Assembly: GCF_946479415.1 (NCBI RefSeq)
Contig: NZ_CAMLFY010000040.1
Location: 1 to 36,609, forward strand
Length of the DNA: 36,609 nucleotides
DNA from: an uncultured Shinella sp.
GTDB lineage: Bacteria; Pseudomonadota; Alphaproteobacteria; Rhizobiales; Rhizobiaceae
Reading direction: 5' to 3'
Of this stretch, positions 34,217 to 36,609 are shown in pieces. The notes beneath the pieces are model-generated. The model was not told the DNA's origin, did not search any database, and was given only the letters and a program-made list of their open reading frames with translations. The translations under genes and the position numbers were made by a program. How positions within the stretch are numbered: the stretch's first letter is position 1; every line of letters begins with the position of its first letter.

Positions 34217-35203
34217 TTATTTGAAACTGTCGGAAACCTGAATGCCGGCAGGGCCGAGAATGACCGCGACCAGCACGGGCAGGAAGAACAGGATCATCGG
34301 TACGGTTAGCTTCGGCGGAAGCGCCGCCGCCTTCTTTTCCGCCTCGTTCATGCGCTGGTCACGGCATTCCTGGGCAAGCACGCGCAGCGCCTGCGCGATC
34401 GGCGTGCCGTAGCGTTCCGCCTGGATGAGCGCCTGTGCGACCGACTTCACCGTTTCCAGGCCGATACGCGTGCCGAGATTTTCATAGGCCGCACGCCGCT
34501 CCTGAAGGAAGGAGAGTTCGGCCGTCGTCAGCACCAGTTCCTCGGCCAGCTCCGGCGAGGCCATGGCGATTTCATCCGCCACGCGCTTGAAGGCGACTTC
34601 GATCGAAATACCCGATTCCACGCAGATCAGCATGAGGTCGAGCGCATCCGGCCAGGCGCGGCGGATCGAGCTCTGGCGCTTGTTGACCTTGTTGGTGATG
34701 AAGATGTTCGGGGCGTAAAAGCCGAGATAGGCGCTCAGAAGCGCGGCCAGCACGCGCATGAACAGCGGCTTGTCCGCGAGATAGCCGAGATAGAAGATAT
34801 AGAAGGCGCCCACGGCGCCGAAGAGGAACGGCAGCACGAAGCGCGCGAACAGGAAGATGTTGAGGGCGTTCTGCGAGCGATAACCGGCCTGGCGCAGCCG
34901 GTTCATCGTGTTGGCATCGACCAGCGCTTCGCGCAGATTGAGCCGCTCGACGATCTGACGGACCGAGGTGTTGTGCTGGGCGCGCAGCGAGGCCTTGTTG
35001 TTGATGGCCTCCGCATTGAGGCGTGCGCGCTCGCGTGCGCGCATCTGCTCGCGCTCGAGCGCCACCGATTTCATGCGTTTTTCAAGGTCGCCGCGGTCGA
35101 GATAGGGCGCTGCCAGCGTGTAGATGGTGGCAAGAACCGCCATCATCACGAAGGCGGGCAACAGAACGGCCGGGTCGGTAAGGGTATTGATAAGTCCGGA
35201 CAT
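34217..35203 (-). CDS. tadC: Tad pilus inner-membrane protein TadC (T2SSF family)
   Basis: A 328-residue membrane protein. There is an N-terminal membrane segment (about 13-33), an Arg/Glu-rich cytoplasmic linker, a second membrane region (about 105-160) and a type II secretion F domain (about 175-310: DALDLMLICVESGISIEVAF). A last hydrophobic segment is PMILFFLPVLVAVILGPAGI. It forms the inner-membrane platform of the Flp/tad pilus together with TadB. The ATG at 35203 (MSGLINTL) follows AGGAG and is 14 bases after the tadB stop; a longer frame exists but overlaps tadB. Confidence 0.93.
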   Translation of the reverse strand: MSGLINTLTDPAVLLPAFVMMAVLATIYTLAAPYLDRGDLEKRMKSVALEREQMRARERARLNAEAINNKASLRAQHNTSVRQIVERLNLREALVDANTMNRLRQAGYRSQNALNIFLFARFVLPFLFGAVGAFYIFYLGYLADKPLFMRVLAALLSAYLGFYAPNIFITNKVNKRQSSIRRAWPDALDLMLICVESGISIEVAFKRVADEIAMASPELAEELVLTTAELSFLQERRAAYENLGTRIGLETVKSVAQALIQAERYGTPIAQALRVLAQECRDQRMNEAEKKAAALPPKLTVPMILFFLPVLVAVILGPAGIQVSDSFK

Positions 35204-35217
35204 GGCCCCCGCGCTCC

Positions 35218-36228
35218 TTAGATGTCGAAGTTGATCATTTTGCGCATCATGAGAATGCCGATGGACATCCAGGCGAGGCCGCAACCGAGGATCATATTTC
35301 CCCGCGGATCCGTGAACAGGATCATGATGTAGTCGGGCGAGGTCAGGTAGATGAGCAGGGTCACGATGAAGGGCAGGGAGCCGATGATGCCGGCCGAGGC
35401 CTTCGCCTCCATTGAGAGCGCGCTGACCTTGTCGCGCATCTTGCGCCGTTCGCGCAGCACGCGGGAGAGGTTGCCGAGCGCTTCCGAGAGGTTGCCGCCG
35501 GCCTGGCTCTGGATGGCGATGACGATGGCGAAGAAGTTGACTTCCTGCAACGGAATGCTGGTGAACATGCGCGCGCAGGCTTCCGGCACGCTCAGGCCGA
35601 CCTGCTGGGCCTCCACGATCTTGCGGAACTCCGTACGCACCGGCTCCTGGCCTTCCGCGGCGATGAGGCGAAGCGCATCCGTCAGCGGCAGACCGGATTT
35701 GATGGAGCGCACCATCACGTCGAGGGCGTTGGGAAGTTCGGCAAGGAATTTCTTGAGGCGTCGCTTGATCATGAACCCGACGAACCAGCGCGGCATGCCG
35801 AGCGCGGCAATCACGGCGACGCCAAGCGCGATGAGCAGCGCGCCGCTCGAAACGAGCGCGAGCACGAAGGCAAAGAGACCGAAGATGGCGCTATAGACGT
35901 AGAACCGGGACACCGTGGTCGACAAGCCGGCCTGGGTGAGCTTGGCCTTCAGGGTGGTCGCGACGCGCTTGGTCTGCTCCTGCTGTTTCTTTTCCAGGTC
36001 CTTCAGCGAATCCTGCACGGATTTGCGGCGCTTCGAAAGTTCCTGCATGCGGTCGCGCGCCGCCTTGGCCTTCGACTGGTCGGTCTCGGCGGCCTGAACC
36101 CGGCGCACGCGGCTTTCTGCCTTCTTCTGCGTCTCGATGCGCGAGAAGAGAACGCCGTAGGTGATGCCCGCGGTGGAAAGCGCTGCCAGCGCGAAGATCG
36201 CGATGATGGTGATATCCAGTCCGAACAT
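35218..36228 (-). CDS. tadB: Tad pilus inner-membrane protein TadB (T2SSF family)
   Basis: A 336-residue membrane protein: membrane segment 1 (about 5-28), a Lys/Arg/Gln-rich cytoplasmic stretch (about 30-90, probably coiled coil), a central membrane pair, a type II secretion F domain (about 165-290: LPNALDVMVRSIKSGLPLTD) and a final membrane segment. It is the partner of TadC and interacts with the ATPase TadA in pilus assembly. AAGGGGA lies 4 bases before the ATG. It starts 9 bases after the tadA stop. Confidence 0.93.
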   Translation of the reverse strand: MFGLDITIIAIFALAALSTAGITYGVLFSRIETQKKAESRVRRVQAAETDQSKAKAARDRMQELSKRRKSVQDSLKDLEKKQQEQTKRVATTLKAKLTQAGLSTTVSRFYVYSAIFGLFAFVLALVSSGALLIALGVAVIAALGMPRWFVGFMIKRRLKKFLAELPNALDVMVRSIKSGLPLTDALRLIAAEGQEPVRTEFRKIVEAQQVGLSVPEACARMFTSIPLQEVNFFAIVIAIQSQAGGNLSEALGNLSRVLRERRKMRDKVSALSMEAKASAGIIGSLPFIVTLLIYLTSPDYIMILFTDPRGNMILGCGLAWMSIGILMMRKMINFDI

Positions 36229-36237
36229 CGCGTCCCC

Positions 36238-36609
36238 TTACGGCTTTTCCATCGCGTCGAGCGTCGCCGCCAGGCGCTTGTCCTCGTTGAAGTAACGGGC
36301 GCGGTCCCAGAAGTGCGGCTTGCCGATGCCGGTGCCGGTGTGCTTGCCGATGAGACGGCCGTTGGCATCTTCGCCCTGGATTTCGAAGCGCATGAGGTCC
36401 TGGGTGACGACGACGTCGCCTTCCATGCCGACCACCTCGGTGATGTGGGTGATGCGGCGCGAACCGTCGCGCAGGCGCGAGGCCTGGATGATGACGTCGA
36501 TCGATCCGGCGATGATTTCACGCACGGTTTTCGCCGGCAGCGTATAGCCGCCCATGGCGATCATCGATTCCATACGGCTCAGGCATTCGCGCGGCGTGTT
36601 GGCGTGGAT
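36238..36609 (-). CDS. tadA: Tad pilus assembly ATPase TadA/CpaF, C-terminal end (partial)
   Basis: The last 123 residues of the secretion ATPase; the gene continues past the window edge. IHANTPRECLSRMESMI is the conserved segment after the Walker B region in CpaF/TadA, followed by VREIIAGSIDVIIQASRLRD and the C-terminal GKPHFWDRARYF. The ATPase powers assembly of the Flp pilus. Only the end is seen, so the Walker motifs cannot be checked. Confidence 0.92.
   Translation of the reverse strand: MHANTPRECLSRMESMIAMGGYTLPAKTVREIIAGSIDVIIQASRLRDGSRRITHITEVVGMEGDVVVTQDLMRFEIQGEDANGRLIGKHTGTGIGKPHFWDRARYFNEDKRLAATLDAMEKP

Noticed and set aside
1..36609. CRISPR array, tRNA, rRNA or prophage
   Set aside because: No regularly spaced repeats, no cloverleaf or rRNA sequence noticed, and no phage structural genes; the only mobile DNA found is the IS110 remnant and short palindromic repeats.

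Overview
This window is GC-rich chromosomal DNA from an alphaproteobacterium, most likely a member of the Rhizobiaceae (Rhizobium, Agrobacterium, Shinella or Ensifer type). The evidence is the gene content: an aminoacyl:carrier-protein ligase with DUF1839, a yejABEF transporter, a methylglyoxal synthase/glucokinase cluster, tad pilus genes of the rhizobial arrangement, and a chemoreceptor ending in a WEEF-type tail. Three dispersed copies of a short palindromic intergenic repeat also fit. The genus cannot be fixed from the sequence alone. No rRNA, tRNA or CRISPR array was seen.

Layout. (1) 1-3680, plus strand: the 3' end of an amino acid:[carrier protein] ligase gene, a DUF1839 gene and a family 2 glycoside hydrolase. 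(2) 3683-7972, minus strand: an envelope/exopolysaccharide block of glycosyltransferase, MOP-type flippase and a double alpha/beta-hydrolase protein lacking serine nucleophiles. Upstream of it lie two palindromes and a small uncharacterised gene with a good promoter. (3) 8465-9964: a YigZ/IMPACT protein and a 1-Cys peroxiredoxin. (4) 9965-10950: a decayed IS110-family element with frameshifts and an internal deletion; its non-coding leader is still present. (5) 10951-17259: a chemoreceptor, a CysZ/EI24-like membrane protein, a VOC protein divergent from a TetR regulator with a paired operator between them, endonuclease III, a DUF2244 protein and an HTH-methyltransferase DNA repair protein.

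(6) 17317-23367, minus strand: mepA, then mgsA, glk, an MsbA-like ABC exporter (TTG start), dapB and gpmA. mgsA through gpmA run in one direction and link glycolysis, the methylglyoxal shunt, lysine/peptidoglycan precursor synthesis and export. (7) 23548-30370, plus strand: yejA-yejB-yejE-yejF and a ghrA-like reductase, with stop/start overlaps inside the operon. (8) 30430-33147, minus strand: an M17 aminopeptidase, a MarR regulator and an NlpC/P60 hydrolase. (9) 33284-36609: a tadD-like TPR lipoprotein on the plus strand, and tadC, tadB and the truncated 3' end of tadA on the minus strand.

Most of the window is ordinary, well-packed core genome. The parts that deserve a second look are the carrier-protein ligase/DUF1839/GH2 block beside the polysaccharide genes, the double hydrolase with Gly and Cys at its nucleophile positions, the small gene and long perfect palindrome at 8099-8378, the decayed IS110 with its retained leader, the operator-like palindromes at 14353-14402, 31711-31728 and 33185-33208, and the repeat family found three times.
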